Below are positions 53,065-63,590 of a DNA stretch of 64,000 nucleotides, piece after piece (the first letter of the stretch is position 1; every line of letters begins with the position of its first letter). The notes under the pieces were generated by a model. The model did not search any database. It saw only the letters and a program-made list of their open reading frames with translations, and was not told the DNA's origin. The stretch lies in contig NZ_CP031967.1 of the NCBI RefSeq assembly GCF_003443615.1, positions 248,001-312,000 on the forward strand, written 5' to 3'. The DNA is from Alteromonas sp. BL110 (GTDB taxonomy: Bacteria > Pseudomonadota > Gammaproteobacteria > Enterobacterales > Alteromonadaceae). Made by a program: the position numbers and the translations under genes.

Positions 53065-54033
53065 ATGTTACTAGCCAGTCTGGCTATTTTGATCGGTTTA
53101 CCGGTACTGCTTTGGAGTGCAGGAAAGTTTGTAGGTGGCGCCGCATCCGTCGCTAATCATTTTGGCGTATCCCCCCTTCTAATAGGCATGCTTATTATCG
53201 GGTTTGGTACGTCCGCTCCTGAAATCATCGTTTCCATTTTCGCCGCGCTTCAGGGTAACTCGGGCATAGCGCTAGGTAATGCGTACGGCTCGAATATCGC
53301 CAACATTTTGTTAATCCTAGGCTTGACGGCTGTTATTAGCCCTATTGCGGTTAGATCGGAAATTATCAAAAAAGAATTACCTGTTTTACTAGGAATCACT
53401 TTTTTTGCCGTATGGCAGGTGTGGGATTTAACGGTTTCTAAAGATGATGCATTTTCTTTATTAGGGCTGTTTGTATTGTTGATATCTTGGAGTATCTATC
53501 ATGGTATGAAAGGCGATAAAGACGCCCTTGCCGAAGAATACGACGAAGAGATCAACAGTAACGAGGGCACGGTCAAAACCCACGTGATATGGTTAATTGC
53601 TGGCTTGTTGTTACTTGTTGCGAGCTCGCGCATGCTAGTTTGGGGCGCGGTGGAATACGCCACCTTTTTTGGTGTAAGCGATACGATAATAGGCCTTACC
53701 GTGATAGCTATTGGTACGTCATTGCCTGAACTCGCATCGTCATTAATAGCAGTTAAAAAAGGCGAGCATGATTTAGCGATTGGTAATGTTATTGGCTCCA
53801 ATATGTTTAATACCCTTACTGTTGTGGGTATTGCAGGGACGATACAACCTATGACCGTAGGGGCTGAGTTCCTTTACCGTGATGCTATGGTGATGTTTGC
53901 CTCTACCGTGGCACTTTTCATTTTCTGTATCGGTATTAAACGTCAAGGTCGCCTTAATCGCCTAGAAGGGGGCGCATTTGTGCTGGCCTATGTTGCTTAT
54001 ACCTATTGGCTAGTTCAAGCAGCGTTTATATAA
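53065..54033 (+). CDS. Calcium/sodium antiporter (YrbG/CaCA family)
   Basis: The 322-residue membrane protein has ten hydrophobic segments in two halves. Each half has an alpha-repeat: GFGTSAPEIIVSIFAAL...NAYGSNIANILLILG and AIGTSLPELASSLIAV...NVIGSNMFNTLTVVG. These GTS-PE and GSN motifs bind cations. It probably extrudes Ca2+ or exchanges it for Na+. A ribosome site (GAGGAG, 53052 region) precedes the ATG. An intrinsic terminator follows. Confidence 0.92.
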   Translation: MLLASLAILIGLPVLLWSAGKFVGGAASVANHFGVSPLLIGMLIIGFGTSAPEIIVSIFAALQGNSGIALGNAYGSNIANILLILGLTAVISPIAVRSEIIKKELPVLLGITFFAVWQVWDLTVSKDDAFSLLGLFVLLISWSIYHGMKGDKDALAEEYDEEINSNEGTVKTHVIWLIAGLLLLVASSRMLVWGAVEYATFFGVSDTIIGLTVIAIGTSLPELASSLIAVKKGEHDLAIGNVIGSNMFNTLTVVGIAGTIQPMTVGAEFLYRDAMVMFASTVALFIFCIGIKRQGRLNRLEGGAFVLAYVAYTYWLVQAAFI

Positions 54034-54078
54034 GCCTTAGTATTGTACAATGTAAGTGAAAATTTATAACTGACAACT

Positions 54079-54121
54079 AAAAGCTTGGCTGCTCTACTGA
54101 CGTAAAGTACCAAGCTTTTTT
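54079..54121 (+). terminator. Terminator of the antiporter gene
   Basis: AAAAGCTTGG (54079-54088) pairs with CCAAGCTTTT (54110-54119), followed by Ts. Confidence 0.82.
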
Positions 54122-54157
54122 TATTTTCTCGCCAATACTCTCGTTCGTTAACTGGCG

Positions 54158-54646
54158 CTATAACCCCAACGTAGTGGCAAGGGTAATTAAACTAATTGCC
54201 GCAATAGCAAACAAAATAATAAGATTAACGCCGAAAGAGTCTGTGCGTCGACGATTGCGTCTTGCACGCATTACAATGCTAACAAGACTTACTATTAAGC
54301 ATATCTGCAGCATAATAGTCATGGCAGACAAATGACCTTCGGACCATGACGAGTCCCCTTCTATCCCCCAATATTGCTGAACGCCACTAATGAAGTCGGG
54401 CCTAGCGTAGTGAAACAATATGAGCACCACCACCATTCCCACCCAACCGAAGACATTAAGGCCAAGCATTACCTTATAAAATGGTGTTTTTGAGCGCGGT
54501 GTCGAACGCCGTTCTGCTAATTGCTCATAGGTCATAGAACGCCTGTCAATATCGCCTGTTGCAGAAGATTGTGACGCACGTTGCGATTCCCCCTGCGTTT
54601 GCTGCTGGTTACCTACCGACGTGCCTGAATCATTTTTATTTCCCAT
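54158..54646 (-). CDS. Hypothetical membrane protein (162 aa)
   Basis: The first ~55 residues are polar and disordered (Gln/Ser-rich, cytoplasmic), followed by three hydrophobic segments ([57 protein letters not shown]). A basic loop ARRNRRRT lies between the second and third. I do not recognise a family. Convergent with the antiporter. Confidence 0.65.
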   Translation of the reverse strand: MGNKNDSGTSVGNQQQTQGESQRASQSSATGDIDRRSMTYEQLAERRSTPRSKTPFYKVMLGLNVFGWVGMVVVLILFHYARPDFISGVQQYWGIEGDSSWSEGHLSAMTIMLQICLIVSLVSIVMRARRNRRRTDSFGVNLIILFAIAAISLITLATTLGL

Positions 54647-54979
54647 TTGTCACTCTGTTCTCTGGCATCCCGCTTTATGTTGGGTATACTAGCGTGCTAT
54701 TGGATTGTATTTCATTGGTTATTTTTACTTCGCCGTAGCGAATTCCGTTCGGTGTATCTCATTATTTATATAATTTGCGATACATAAATGACATAAAGAA
54801 GTTAACTTTAATTTCAAAACGCATTTCACCGGCATTAAAGACTTATCGGCACCGCAATCCAAAACATTGACCATACAGCAAATTTTAGTGCACTTTTTCA
54901 TACATAGTTTAATGCACTGCGTTGATACGCTCGATGGTATTCGAGCACAACATAAGATCAGTAAGACGGAGAAATTAAC
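54647..54979 (+). other. Intergenic region upstream of asnS
   Basis: This 333-base divergent region holds the asnS promoter somewhere, AT-rich stretches and a small inverted repeat (GCTCGA...TCGAGC, 54929-54946). No gene or dispersed-repeat copy is supported. Confidence 0.45.
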
Positions 54980-56377
54980 ATGACGCATGCGCCCGTAGTT
55001 GACGTGCTTAAAGGTAAGTACGCCGTTGGCGAATCGGTAACCGTTAAGGGTTGGGTAAGAACACGCCGCGACTCTAAAGCGGGGTTATCATTCATTGCAC
55101 TACACGATGGTAGTTGCTTCGATCCTGTACAAGTTATTGCGCTAAATTCTCTGTCAAATTACGCCGACATCCAGCGTCTTACTGCTGGTTGTTCATTGTC
55201 GGTAACCGGTACAGTGAAAGAATCGCAAGGCCAAGGGCAAGCACTAGAAATCGATGCGACCGAGGTAGAAATTGTAGGTTTGGTTGAAAACCCAGATACC
55301 TATCCGATGGCAGCGAAGCGCCACAGCATTGAATATCTACGTGAATACGCACACCTACGCCCCCGTACCAATGTTATAGGTGCAGTAACCCGTGTACGTA
55401 ACTGTTTGTCTCAGGCCATTCATCGCTTTTTCCATGGAAAAGGCTACTATTGGATCTCTACCCCTATTCTAACGGCTAGCGATACAGAAGGTGCAGGTGA
55501 GATGTTCCGCGTATCAACCCTTGATATGATGAACCTTCCGCTAGACGACAAAGGCAATGTTGACTACTCAGAAGACTTCTTCGGTAAAGAAACCTACCTA
55601 ACGGTATCAGGTCAGCTTAACGTTGAAACTTACTGTACGGCTATGTCTAAGGTGTACACTTTCGGTCCTACGTTCCGCGCTGAAAACTCAAATACGTCTC
55701 GCCACCTTGCAGAGTTTTGGATGATTGAGCCTGAAGTGGCATTCGCTGAACTTAAAGACGTAGCGCAGCTAGCTGAAGACATGCTGAAGTATGTGTGTAA
55801 AGCAGTGCTAGAAGAGTTACCTGATGATATGGCATTCTTCGCCCAGCGCATTAAGAAAGATGCGGTTGAGCGTTTAGAAAAGCTGGTTAGCTCTGACTTC
55901 GTTCGCATGGATTACACTGACGCTATTGAGATTCTTCAAAACTGTGGCAAGAAATTCGAATTCCCTGTTGAATGGGGTATTGATTTATCTTCTGAACACG
56001 AGCGTTACCTTGCAGAAGAGCATGTTGGCGCACCTATCATCATGCAGAACTATCCAAAAGATATTAAAGCCTTCTACATGCGCATTAACGACGACGGCAA
56101 AACCGTTGCAGCAATGGACGTACTAGCGCCAGGCATCGGTGAAATTATTGGTGGTTCTCAGCGTGAAGAACGATTAGATGTTTTCGATGCTCGTCTTGAA
56201 GAAATGGGACTATCTAAAGAAGACTACGCATGGTATCGCGACCTACGCCGCTACGGCACCGTACCTCACTCAGGTTTCGGTCTAGGTTTCGAACGTCTTG
56301 TTGCATATGTAACCGGCATGCAAAACGTACGTGACGTTATCCCATTCCCACGTACCCCAGGCAACGCTAGCTTCTAA
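54980..56377 (+). CDS. asnS: Asparaginyl-tRNA synthetase
   Basis: The 465-residue class IIb synthetase has an N-terminal OB fold ([24 protein letters not shown]), motif 2 in [26 protein letters not shown], and motif 3 [30 protein letters not shown]. AsnRS rather than AspRS is shown by overall pattern and length. GACGGAG precedes the ATG. A strong intrinsic terminator follows. Confidence 0.96.
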   Translation: MTHAPVVDVLKGKYAVGESVTVKGWVRTRRDSKAGLSFIALHDGSCFDPVQVIALNSLSNYADIQRLTAGCSLSVTGTVKESQGQGQALEIDATEVEIVGLVENPDTYPMAAKRHSIEYLREYAHLRPRTNVIGAVTRVRNCLSQAIHRFFHGKGYYWISTPILTASDTEGAGEMFRVSTLDMMNLPLDDKGNVDYSEDFFGKETYLTVSGQLNVETYCTAMSKVYTFGPTFRAENSNTSRHLAEFWMIEPEVAFAELKDVAQLAEDMLKYVCKAVLEELPDDMAFFAQRIKKDAVERLEKLVSSDFVRMDYTDAIEILQNCGKKFEFPVEWGIDLSSEHERYLAEEHVGAPIIMQNYPKDIKAFYMRINDDGKTVAAMDVLAPGIGEIIGGSQREERLDVFDARLEEMGLSKEDYAWYRDLRRYGTVPHSGFGLGFERLVAYVTGMQNVRDVIPFPRTPGNASF

Positions 56378-56400
56378 GCGGTTGCTCTACTAATAAATAG

Positions 56401-56436
56401 AAAGCTCGCTTCAGCATGCTGTCGCGAGCTTTTTTA
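56401..56436 (+). terminator. asnS terminator
   Basis: AAAGCTCGC (56401-56409) pairs with GCGAGCTTT (56424-56432), followed by Ts. Confidence 0.88.
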
Positions 56437-56484
56437 TATCCCTATCGCTTAACTTCTTTAAGTCACCACCTTATGTTGAGCAAC

Positions 56485-57384
56485 CTATTGCAGCATAGTC
56501 GCGGCCTTCGCCTTATTTTCCTTTTCCCATTGTTTTGGTGATAAGCCATACATTCGCTTAAAGTCGCGGCTAAATTGCGACGAACTCACATAACCAACAT
56601 CCATTGCTGCAACGCTCACGTTTGTACCGTCAGCTATACGTTTTGCTGCGTTGTTTAACCTCATCGACTTAACAAACTGAATAGGCGACATATTAGTGGC
56701 TTGTTTAAATTTACGATGAAATACAGCCTTACTCATTCCAACTTTGCTTGCTATATCGTCAATAGTGACACTTTCATTTACATGGGAAGCTAAGTATTCA
56801 ATAGCGCGCCCTATGGCGTTACCTACCCCAAAACTACCTCTTACTGTGCTGCCAGCTTCTCCTTTTAATACCGAGTAATACAGCTCGCGTAAACGCGTAC
56901 TTGCTAACATAGCAATATCGGTAGCATTATCGGTGAGAAGAAGTAAGCGGTATAAAGCTTCGGTGAAATCAGCATCCCAATGCGCAGAAGCAATACCCGA
57001 GAGTGCAGACGAGGCTGACGATTGTCTGAAATTACCGCCGACACTTTCAAACTCAATAGCTAAATCGGTCATCATTCTGCTATTTAATGAAATATATACC
57101 CCCATTAGAGGACTATCCTCAGAAGCATCGGGAATACCCGCCTCTACCGGCATAGACATAGTGCAGCAGGTGTATTTACTGGGATTAAACGTATGCTTTT
57201 CTCCATTTAAAATGGCTTCCTTTTTACCGTAAACAATAGCGGTTAATGACGGTTCGTACACCACAGGAGTACACTCGATGGGCTGTGTTATCTTAAACAA
57301 TTGAACACCGTCCATCCCGGTTTCGTATAAGCCGCTGCTTTCCACTTTCTCTTCGATTAACTGCTTTATTAATGCTTTGCTCAT
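56485..57384 (-). CDS. AraC-family transcriptional regulator
   Basis: The 299-residue protein has an AraC N-terminal effector domain (about 10-180) and a C-terminal double helix-turn-helix: SVTIDDIASKVGMSKAVFHRKFKQ and VSVAAMDVGYVSSSQFSRDFKRMYGLSPKQW. It is divergent from an SDR gene that it may control, by analogy with AraC/SDR pairs. The inducer is unknown. Confidence 0.88.
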   Translation of the reverse strand: MSKALIKQLIEEKVESSGLYETGMDGVQLFKITQPIECTPVVYEPSLTAIVYGKKEAILNGEKHTFNPSKYTCCTMSMPVEAGIPDASEDSPLMGVYISLNSRMMTDLAIEFESVGGNFRQSSASSALSGIASAHWDADFTEALYRLLLLTDNATDIAMLASTRLRELYYSVLKGEAGSTVRGSFGVGNAIGRAIEYLASHVNESVTIDDIASKVGMSKAVFHRKFKQATNMSPIQFVKSMRLNNAAKRIADGTNVSVAAMDVGYVSSSQFSRDFKRMYGLSPKQWEKENKAKAATMLQ

Positions 57385-57597
57385 AGTGTTTTGTTCATAG
57401 TGTTTTAAACCACTACCTCATCATTTATTTTCGTTACGTGCTTTTCTCTGTTTTTTTGCAATCTAGCAACAAACTTTACTCAAAACAACAAAGTGATACG
57501 AATAGGCAATTTTTAAAGAGCTTATCGCCTACCTAAATAACCCAATAGTCATTATATTGCAAATATACAAATTTTAGTGACAGAAGGTGCGAAGCAA

Positions 57598-58548
57598 ATG
57601 GCAAAGAGTAATCAATTTGGAAAAGGCGGGTGGACGCCTTCACGTATTAAAAACGCAAAAGATAAGACATTTTTGATAACAGGCGCTAATACTGGCGCGG
57701 GGTATGAAGCAACACGTATTTTGCTTACCAAAGGTGCTAAAGTCGTTATGTTGAACCGAAGCCCGAGCAAATCTCATGACGCTATCACTACGCTAAAACA
57801 AGAGTTTGGCGACGATGCGAATGTCAGCTATATACGCCTTGACCTAAGCAGCCTTGATTCTGTAAGGCAATCGGCGAAAGAAATTTTAGCGCAAGTTCCA
57901 GTTATTGATGCACTAATTTGTAATGCAGCTATAGCGCAAATATCAACCCAACAATTCACCGAAGATGGCTTTGAAAGCCAATTAGGCGTTAATCATTATG
58001 GACACTTTTTACTATGTGGATTGTTATTCGATCGCATAAATGAATCGAAAGGACGAATTGTAGTCGTTGCCAGCGAAGGACATAAAATGGGCTTAAGAAC
58101 CATGCAGTTTGACGACATGAACTGGGATAAAAATTACAACCCCAATAAGGTATACAGCCAAAGTAAACTTGCGCAAATGATGTTTGCGTACGAACTACAA
58201 GACAAGGTAAAAGCACACAACAAGCAAGTTAAAGTATTTGTGTGCCACCCTGGAGCGTCGAACACTACTCTTATACGAGAAAGTGCTAGCTTCTTAACCC
58301 GTATCTCTTGGTCTTTTATGGTGAAAATAGGGCTGGCGCAGTCTGCCGAAAAAGGAGCCTACCCTGAAGTTATGTGCGCCACCGAAGAAAATCTTAAACA
58401 ACGTGCCTATTATGGGCCAACAGGTTTAATGAATTTTGGCGGTCCTGTTGGAGAATGTAAGCTAGAAGACTTTGCAGTAGATAAACAGGTATTGACCAAA
58501 CTTTGGGCGCTGTCAGAAGAACAAACGGGCTTTTCTTGGCGATTCTGA
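57598..58548 (+). CDS. Short-chain dehydrogenase/reductase
   Basis: The 316-residue NAD(P)-dependent oxidoreductase has TGANTGAGYEATRIL (cofactor glycines), CNAAIA, the catalytic Ser in VASEGH and YSQSK with Tyr/Lys. The pattern resembles protochlorophyllide-reductase/retinol-dehydrogenase-type SDRs. I chose the ATG at 57598 (MAKSNQFGKGG); an in-frame GTG at 57577 is possible. The substrate is unknown. It is divergent from the AraC-type regulator. Confidence 0.85.
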   Translation: MAKSNQFGKGGWTPSRIKNAKDKTFLITGANTGAGYEATRILLTKGAKVVMLNRSPSKSHDAITTLKQEFGDDANVSYIRLDLSSLDSVRQSAKEILAQVPVIDALICNAAIAQISTQQFTEDGFESQLGVNHYGHFLLCGLLFDRINESKGRIVVVASEGHKMGLRTMQFDDMNWDKNYNPNKVYSQSKLAQMMFAYELQDKVKAHNKQVKVFVCHPGASNTTLIRESASFLTRISWSFMVKIGLAQSAEKGAYPEVMCATEENLKQRAYYGPTGLMNFGGPVGECKLEDFAVDKQVLTKLWALSEEQTGFSWRF

Positions 58549-58582
58549 TTAACTGGTTTGGACGTACCGAGAGTGTAATGAA

Positions 58583-59290
58583 ATGAAGAGTGCTCTTTTT
58601 TTATTAGGAATATTATCAATGTCATCAACGCTCGCGAACACGGCTTCAACAGACAAAATTAGCGCCACAGGTAATATCGTTGGCGCTTTTACAGACGTGG
58701 AAGGTAACCGTTATCAAACTGTTAAGCTCGGTAAGCTTGAATGGTTTGCAGAAAACTTGCGCGCAACGCAGTTTCAAGATAGTAGCCCTGTCGGTTCAGG
58801 TTCTATTCCAAAAGACGACGAGAAGAACCTACTTAAATACGGCAGGCTTTATCACTGGCAAGACGTAAGTGACGAGCGAAAGCTATGCCCTTCAGGATGG
58901 CGAATAGCGACCGATGAAGATTGGCAGGATATGGAGCGCGCCATTGGTATTGCTGAAAGTGAACTTACCAATGAAGGCTGGCGAGGTAAAAACGATATTG
59001 CTATTACCCTTAAAGCTGAACAGCCAGACACCTTATTCAAAAAATTCGACCAAACTCGTGTTAACCAAAACCATTTTGGTGCTACTGCAGCAGGTGTAAA
59101 AATAGGCAATTGGTATATCACGCAAGGCATGTACACCGAGTTTTGGACAAGTACAAGCGCCACTGATAAAGAGGCATACGCCCGTACCCTCGCCTATTCG
59201 TGGTGGAACTCACATAAGGGCGAAATTAGAAGAGCTAAGCTTAACAAAGACTATATGTTTAGCGTTAGGTGTGTAAGAGATATTAAGTAG
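58583..59290 (+). CDS. FISUMP-domain secreted protein
   Basis: The 235-residue protein has a signal peptide (residues 1-18, LFLLGILSMSSTLA) and the Fibrobacter succinogenes major paralogous (FISUMP) pattern: DVEGNRYQTVKLGKLEWFAENLRAT, GRLYHWQDV, LCPSGWRIATDEDW, EFWTSTSA and SVRCVRD at the end. The function is unknown. The family is best known from Bacteroidetes and Fibrobacteres. Confidence 0.82.
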   Translation: MKSALFLLGILSMSSTLANTASTDKISATGNIVGAFTDVEGNRYQTVKLGKLEWFAENLRATQFQDSSPVGSGSIPKDDEKNLLKYGRLYHWQDVSDERKLCPSGWRIATDEDWQDMERAIGIAESELTNEGWRGKNDIAITLKAEQPDTLFKKFDQTRVNQNHFGATAAGVKIGNWYITQGMYTEFWTSTSATDKEAYARTLAYSWWNSHKGEIRRAKLNKDYMFSVRCVRDIK

Positions 59291-59407
59291 CGACAAAAAC
59301 TATAGAAAGTTTGGGTTCGACTTTTGCTACTAAGAGACTTTCTAATAGAATGTCTCTTAGCTTATTAGTATAGGCATTACTAAGCATAACCTTCAGAAGT
59401 CGTCTCT

Positions 59408-60424
59408 TTAATCAAGCCCAATAGCGGCTGAACGACAAGGCTTTACTGTATACGTATAGCCAATTTCATCTTCAGGCGCTTTCGTTATTTGCAGGATCTC
59501 ATAATCATTAAGCTCAATGACACGCGCTCCTTCAGGGTGAGCACAGCGGGAACGAGAATCCGCCTCAAACTCATAAATAAAACTGGCTAACGCTTGGCGT
59601 TGCGCCCTTTTATAGCGGAAACTTTTTTGTTTAGTATCAGTAATAAACGCGGTTAAATCTTCTTCTAGCTCAAAAGTACCTTCCGCTTGTTCCTTAATTA
59701 GTGATGCCTCACCGCCGTCAATTGACGTTTCAATCTCGTTTTCAATTGTGATTAGCTGGCTTGTGTTTTCACCATCAAACTCGGAAAGTAACCCTACTTG
59801 CCCCGCTAACACACTCAGCTGAAGCGCTACGCCTAATGTCCAAACAAATCGCGCCACAGCGGTAGACAGTACATAACGATAGCCCGGCTTATGCCACAGT
59901 CTTTGCACACCAAAAGGCTTGAGTAGCAGTAGAAAAAACAGATAAATGAAGATAATTAGCATTCCGCCAACTAGCGCCATTAGTGTGGTGACAAAAAACC
60001 AACCGGGCACCATCAGGATGAGTGCGAAGTTATGGCTGTAGGGCAGCGCACCTGCGGAAACACCGGTTATACTATTTACTAATCCGCTAGCAGAAGCGAG
60101 AGCAAAATTGGCGATAACGGCATAGACAAACAAAATTGCCGCTTTACCCGGTAAACTATTCCAAAGCGCCATAAATCTTGGCCAAGTTTCACTAACAATG
60201 CCACTAAGGGCAAAGCCAAACATGACCGTTTCAAATAAGCCACTTTTAATATCAAAAAAAAGCTGTAATAAAAGCATTGCCGTGGCCAGAAAGTAGCACC
60301 GCTGAGCAAAAGTGATACTTCCCCAAAAGCGCAAAAAACCTATACGCCTTTTTAGCAATAAGCGATTCCCTTGCTTTTTAACTTTTCTGTAGGTGCCGCG
60401 AATTTCGTTTGTCGTTTCCATCAT
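59408..60424 (-). CDS. Hypothetical membrane protein (338 aa)
   Basis: The N-terminal half has five or so TM segments (about residues 38-220), including FVTTLMALVGGMLIIFIYLFFLLLL. The C-terminal ~110 residues are soluble with a cysteine pair (RCAHPEGARV... VKPCRS). It is possibly a lipid- or envelope-associated protein, but I recognise no family. It is divergent from pqiA. Confidence 0.62.
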   Translation of the reverse strand: MMETTNEIRGTYRKVKKQGNRLLLKRRIGFLRFWGSITFAQRCYFLATAMLLLQLFFDIKSGLFETVMFGFALSGIVSETWPRFMALWNSLPGKAAILFVYAVIANFALASASGLVNSITGVSAGALPYSHNFALILMVPGWFFVTTLMALVGGMLIIFIYLFFLLLLKPFGVQRLWHKPGYRYVLSTAVARFVWTLGVALQLSVLAGQVGLLSEFDGENTSQLITIENEIETSIDGGEASLIKEQAEGTFELEEDLTAFITDTKQKSFRYKRAQRQALASFIYEFEADSRSRCAHPEGARVIELNDYEILQITKAPEDEIGYTYTVKPCRSAAIGLD

Positions 60425-60585
60425 TTACTCGTCAATTATTGTTGTTATGATTCTGAACACGAATGACTTTACTTCCCGATGTGGCCGCAATAGGCTATTC
60501 TGTTGAATTCGAAAACAACGAGTTATTTCTTTTGGCTACTCTCTATCATACATCCAGTGTATGAAAAGTGGCGCACTAAAACTTT

Positions 60586-61728
60586 ATGGCTGAATCTAAT
60601 ACGTTATCTATAGTTTGTGAGCAATGCCATACTAAGGTTCGCATACCGGCGCTAGCGCACAGACAAAGGGCTGTGTGCCCCGTTTGCAGCCACACGTTAG
60701 TCTCACATCGCGTAGGAGCGAGCGAGAAGTTACTCGCTTATGCTTTCAGTGCCCTTGTTTTTTTGTTGCTTTCGTTACCCTTTAACTTTCTGACGTTTAA
60801 AGCGAGCGGGCAAAAGCACAGTATCGACCTGCCAACGGGTATTACCGTACTCATAGAAAACGACTATTTGTCACTAGCGATAATAACCAGTTTAGCCACG
60901 CTTTTACTACCTGGAATGGTCCTCGCTGGCCTGCTACTTCTGTCATTAGCTCAAATACAAAACCGTCGCCCCTTTTACTTGACTAGGCTTTATAAGCTGG
61001 TTAAAGCGCTCTTGCCATGGAGCATGGCTGAAATATTTCTTGTTGGCACCTTGGTAAGCCTTATCAAAATTACCGAGTTAGCCGACGTATCTATAGGGCT
61101 ATCGTTTTATGCATTTGTCGGCTTTTCAGCATTTACTGCCCTTTGTATATATCAATTCGACACAACAAGTTATGCCTTGTGGATGTCACAAGGTCACCCC
61201 CTACAGCCCAAGCCACTATGCGAAAAACAAGCGCAAGCTAGTATTCAGCGCACATGGGCATTATTGTTAACCGCTTGTATTTTATATATTCCTGCTAATG
61301 TACTGCCAATTATGTATACTGAATTCTTTGGCCAAGAAACACCAAATACCATTATTGGCGGTGTTATCTCACTTTGGGAATCTGGCTCGTATCCGGTTGC
61401 GATAATTATCCTAATTGCCAGTGTGGTTGTACCGGTTGCGAAAATCTTAATTCTTGCTTGGCTTAATTTTTCCGTGCAGCGAGAGAAAACCACTTCAAAA
61501 CAATTACGTATACGTTACTACCGCATTACCGAGGCGATAGGTCGCTGGTCGATGATAGACGTTTTTGTAGTAGCAGTATTGGTGTCTCTTATACAGATGG
61601 GAAACACTATGTCTATTTACCCAGGCCAAGCGGCACTCGCCTTTTGCGCCGTAGTATTTGTAACAATGATAGCCGCGATGACATTTGATTCGAGGCTAAT
61701 TTGGCAGCAGTGGAAGCAATTACCATGA
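60586..61728 (+). CDS. pqiA: Paraquat-inducible protein A-like (PqiA family)
   Basis: The 380-residue inner-membrane protein has an N-terminal zinc-ribbon-type CEQC/CPVC pair (about residues 11-35) and two four-TM PqiA modules. IPANVLPIMYTEFFGQ and ESGSYPVAIIILIASVVVPVAKI are the conserved blocks of the second module. The zinc pair normally found at the start of the second module is absent here. Pqi systems move lipids between membranes with PqiB. It overlaps pqiB by four bases. Confidence 0.88.
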   Translation: MAESNTLSIVCEQCHTKVRIPALAHRQRAVCPVCSHTLVSHRVGASEKLLAYAFSALVFLLLSLPFNFLTFKASGQKHSIDLPTGITVLIENDYLSLAIITSLATLLLPGMVLAGLLLLSLAQIQNRRPFYLTRLYKLVKALLPWSMAEIFLVGTLVSLIKITELADVSIGLSFYAFVGFSAFTALCIYQFDTTSYALWMSQGHPLQPKPLCEKQAQASIQRTWALLLTACILYIPANVLPIMYTEFFGQETPNTIIGGVISLWESGSYPVAIIILIASVVVPVAKILILAWLNFSVQREKTTSKQLRIRYYRITEAIGRWSMIDVFVVAVLVSLIQMGNTMSIYPGQAALAFCAVVFVTMIAAMTFDSRLIWQQWKQLP

Positions 61729-63377
61729 GCACAAACGACCCCAATATTAACGAGGCAAAGGTTAAACCCACCTCATCGGTTTCTCGCATTTGGATAATTC
61801 CAATACTTGTGATTGTTATTGGTGGCTGGATGGTCTATTACCAATGGAAAAATCAAGGCCCACTTATAACTATTGAATTGCAGTCAGCAACGGGTATTGA
61901 AGTAAACAAAACCCCAATAAAAGTGCGCGACTTAGACATTGGTCAGGTAAAGAAAATAACACTGAACCCCGATTTAAACGGTGTGCTTGTTACGGCTAGA
62001 ATTGATGCCAGTGCGACTCATCTGCTCAATGAAAATGCAAAATTTTGGGTGGTCGCCCCCCGTATTAGTTTCTCGGAAGTATCTGGGCTCAATACCCTTT
62101 TATCTGGTAGTTACATTGCCATGTCGGCTGACGACAAAGGCAAAGAACAGCTGCACTTCACTGCGCTTGAGCGCCCACCGGTTACGCCGCCCGGCACCCC
62201 AGGTCTTCACGTTATGCTAAAAAGCGACGACGAATTTGCTTATAAACCTGGCGACCCCATCATTTATAAGGGCTTTAAAGTTGGTGAGTTTGAAGATGCC
62301 ACATTTAACATTGAAGAGCGTGTCGTATATTACGATGCCTTTATTGAAGCGCCCTACCACAAGCTAATTACTAACACGACCCGCTTTTGGGACGTTAGTG
62401 GCATAAAACTTCTGCTTGAATCAAATGGGGTCAGTGTAGAAACAGGAAGTTTAGAAACCTTATTAGCCAATGGCATTACCTTTGGCATTCCCGAAGGCGT
62501 TCCAAAGGGAGAGCAAGTACTCGATAACGCCTTCTTCACTATTTATGGTGATAGTGCTTCTGCCTCAGATGCCCGTTATAAAGTCGCTGCTGAATATCTG
62601 TTGCTTATCGATGAAAGTGTTAGGGGGCTGACTGTTGGAGCTCCCGTTGAATATCGGGGGATTGAAATCGGCAATGTCACTGCTATCAACTCCTTCCCTG
62701 CTGTTGAAGGCAGCATTTTAGAAAGAGACTACCCTATTCCAGTGCTTATTAACATCTACCCGGGGAAAGCGCGACAACCCGATACCGAAGAAGGGCTAAA
62801 TGCCATCAAGCAGACCATCCGAAACTGGTTACACCGCGATCTTAGGGCTTCACTTCGCATGGGCAATGTTTTGACCGGCGGTTTGTACGTAGATTTGCAG
62901 CATATTCCTGACGCTGACGCCAGCAACGAAATTGCCGTTATAAACGGTTATGAAGTAATTCCTACTGTCAGTAACGAGTTTACTCAGTTAACGCAAAAAG
63001 CTGATGCGATCCTAGATAAAATTAATCAATTGCCACTTAAACAAATGGTAGAGAATGTACAACTAGCTGTTGAAGATATGCGACTAGCGGCAGAATCAGT
63101 AGAAACAGCCAGTGACGACTTCGATTTGCTTATTGCCGACATCGATGCCAAGGCCCTTAACAGCAACCTTAATCAGGTTCTGGTTAGCCTCGATAGCCTA
63201 CTGAAGAATTACAGTGAGGGCGGATTTAATCAATCTGAAATTAAAGAAACCGTCGATGCCTTACAAGAAACCATGCGAAATATTCAGCCGTTACTGTTGA
63301 AATTAAATCAGTCTCCTAACAGCTTGATATTTTCAAAGGATAGCGAGGCTGATATTCAGCCAAAGGCAAGAAATTGA
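61725..63377 (+). CDS. pqiB: PqiB-like MCE-domain protein
   Basis: The product is 550 residues, with one N-terminal TM (IWIIPILVIVIGGWMVYY) and three MCE domains (GIEVNKTPIKVRDLDIGQVKKI, FAYKPGDPIIYKGFKVGEFEDA, GLTVGAPVEYRGIEIGNVTAI). The C-terminal ~130 residues are helical/coiled-coil, which in E. coli PqiB form a periplasm-spanning needle. The ATG at 61725 overlaps the pqiA stop. It probably works with pqiA and pqiC in envelope lipid transport. Confidence 0.92.
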   Translation: MSTNDPNINEAKVKPTSSVSRIWIIPILVIVIGGWMVYYQWKNQGPLITIELQSATGIEVNKTPIKVRDLDIGQVKKITLNPDLNGVLVTARIDASATHLLNENAKFWVVAPRISFSEVSGLNTLLSGSYIAMSADDKGKEQLHFTALERPPVTPPGTPGLHVMLKSDDEFAYKPGDPIIYKGFKVGEFEDATFNIEERVVYYDAFIEAPYHKLITNTTRFWDVSGIKLLLESNGVSVETGSLETLLANGITFGIPEGVPKGEQVLDNAFFTIYGDSASASDARYKVAAEYLLLIDESVRGLTVGAPVEYRGIEIGNVTAINSFPAVEGSILERDYPIPVLINIYPGKARQPDTEEGLNAIKQTIRNWLHRDLRASLRMGNVLTGGLYVDLQHIPDADASNEIAVINGYEVIPTVSNEFTQLTQKADAILDKINQLPLKQMVENVQLAVEDMRLAAESVETASDDFDLLIADIDAKALNSNLNQVLVSLDSLLKNYSEGGFNQSEIKETVDALQETMRNIQPLLLKLNQSPNSLIFSKDSEADIQPKARN

Positions 63378-63590
63378 TGTATCTACTTAGAATAATCCCC
63401 GACAAGAATTGTATAGAAAATATTCAATCTGGCGCAAATAATGAATAATGAACAAGCTGTAGTTTGACGAGATATGCCTTAATTCGACTAATTAGGCATA
63501 TACCCTAAGCTTTATTTTTGGAAAGATTGTAAAACCTACCCAACATTCAAGGTAGCGTACCCGTAAACAGGGGTGAAAGGATTAAATTAT

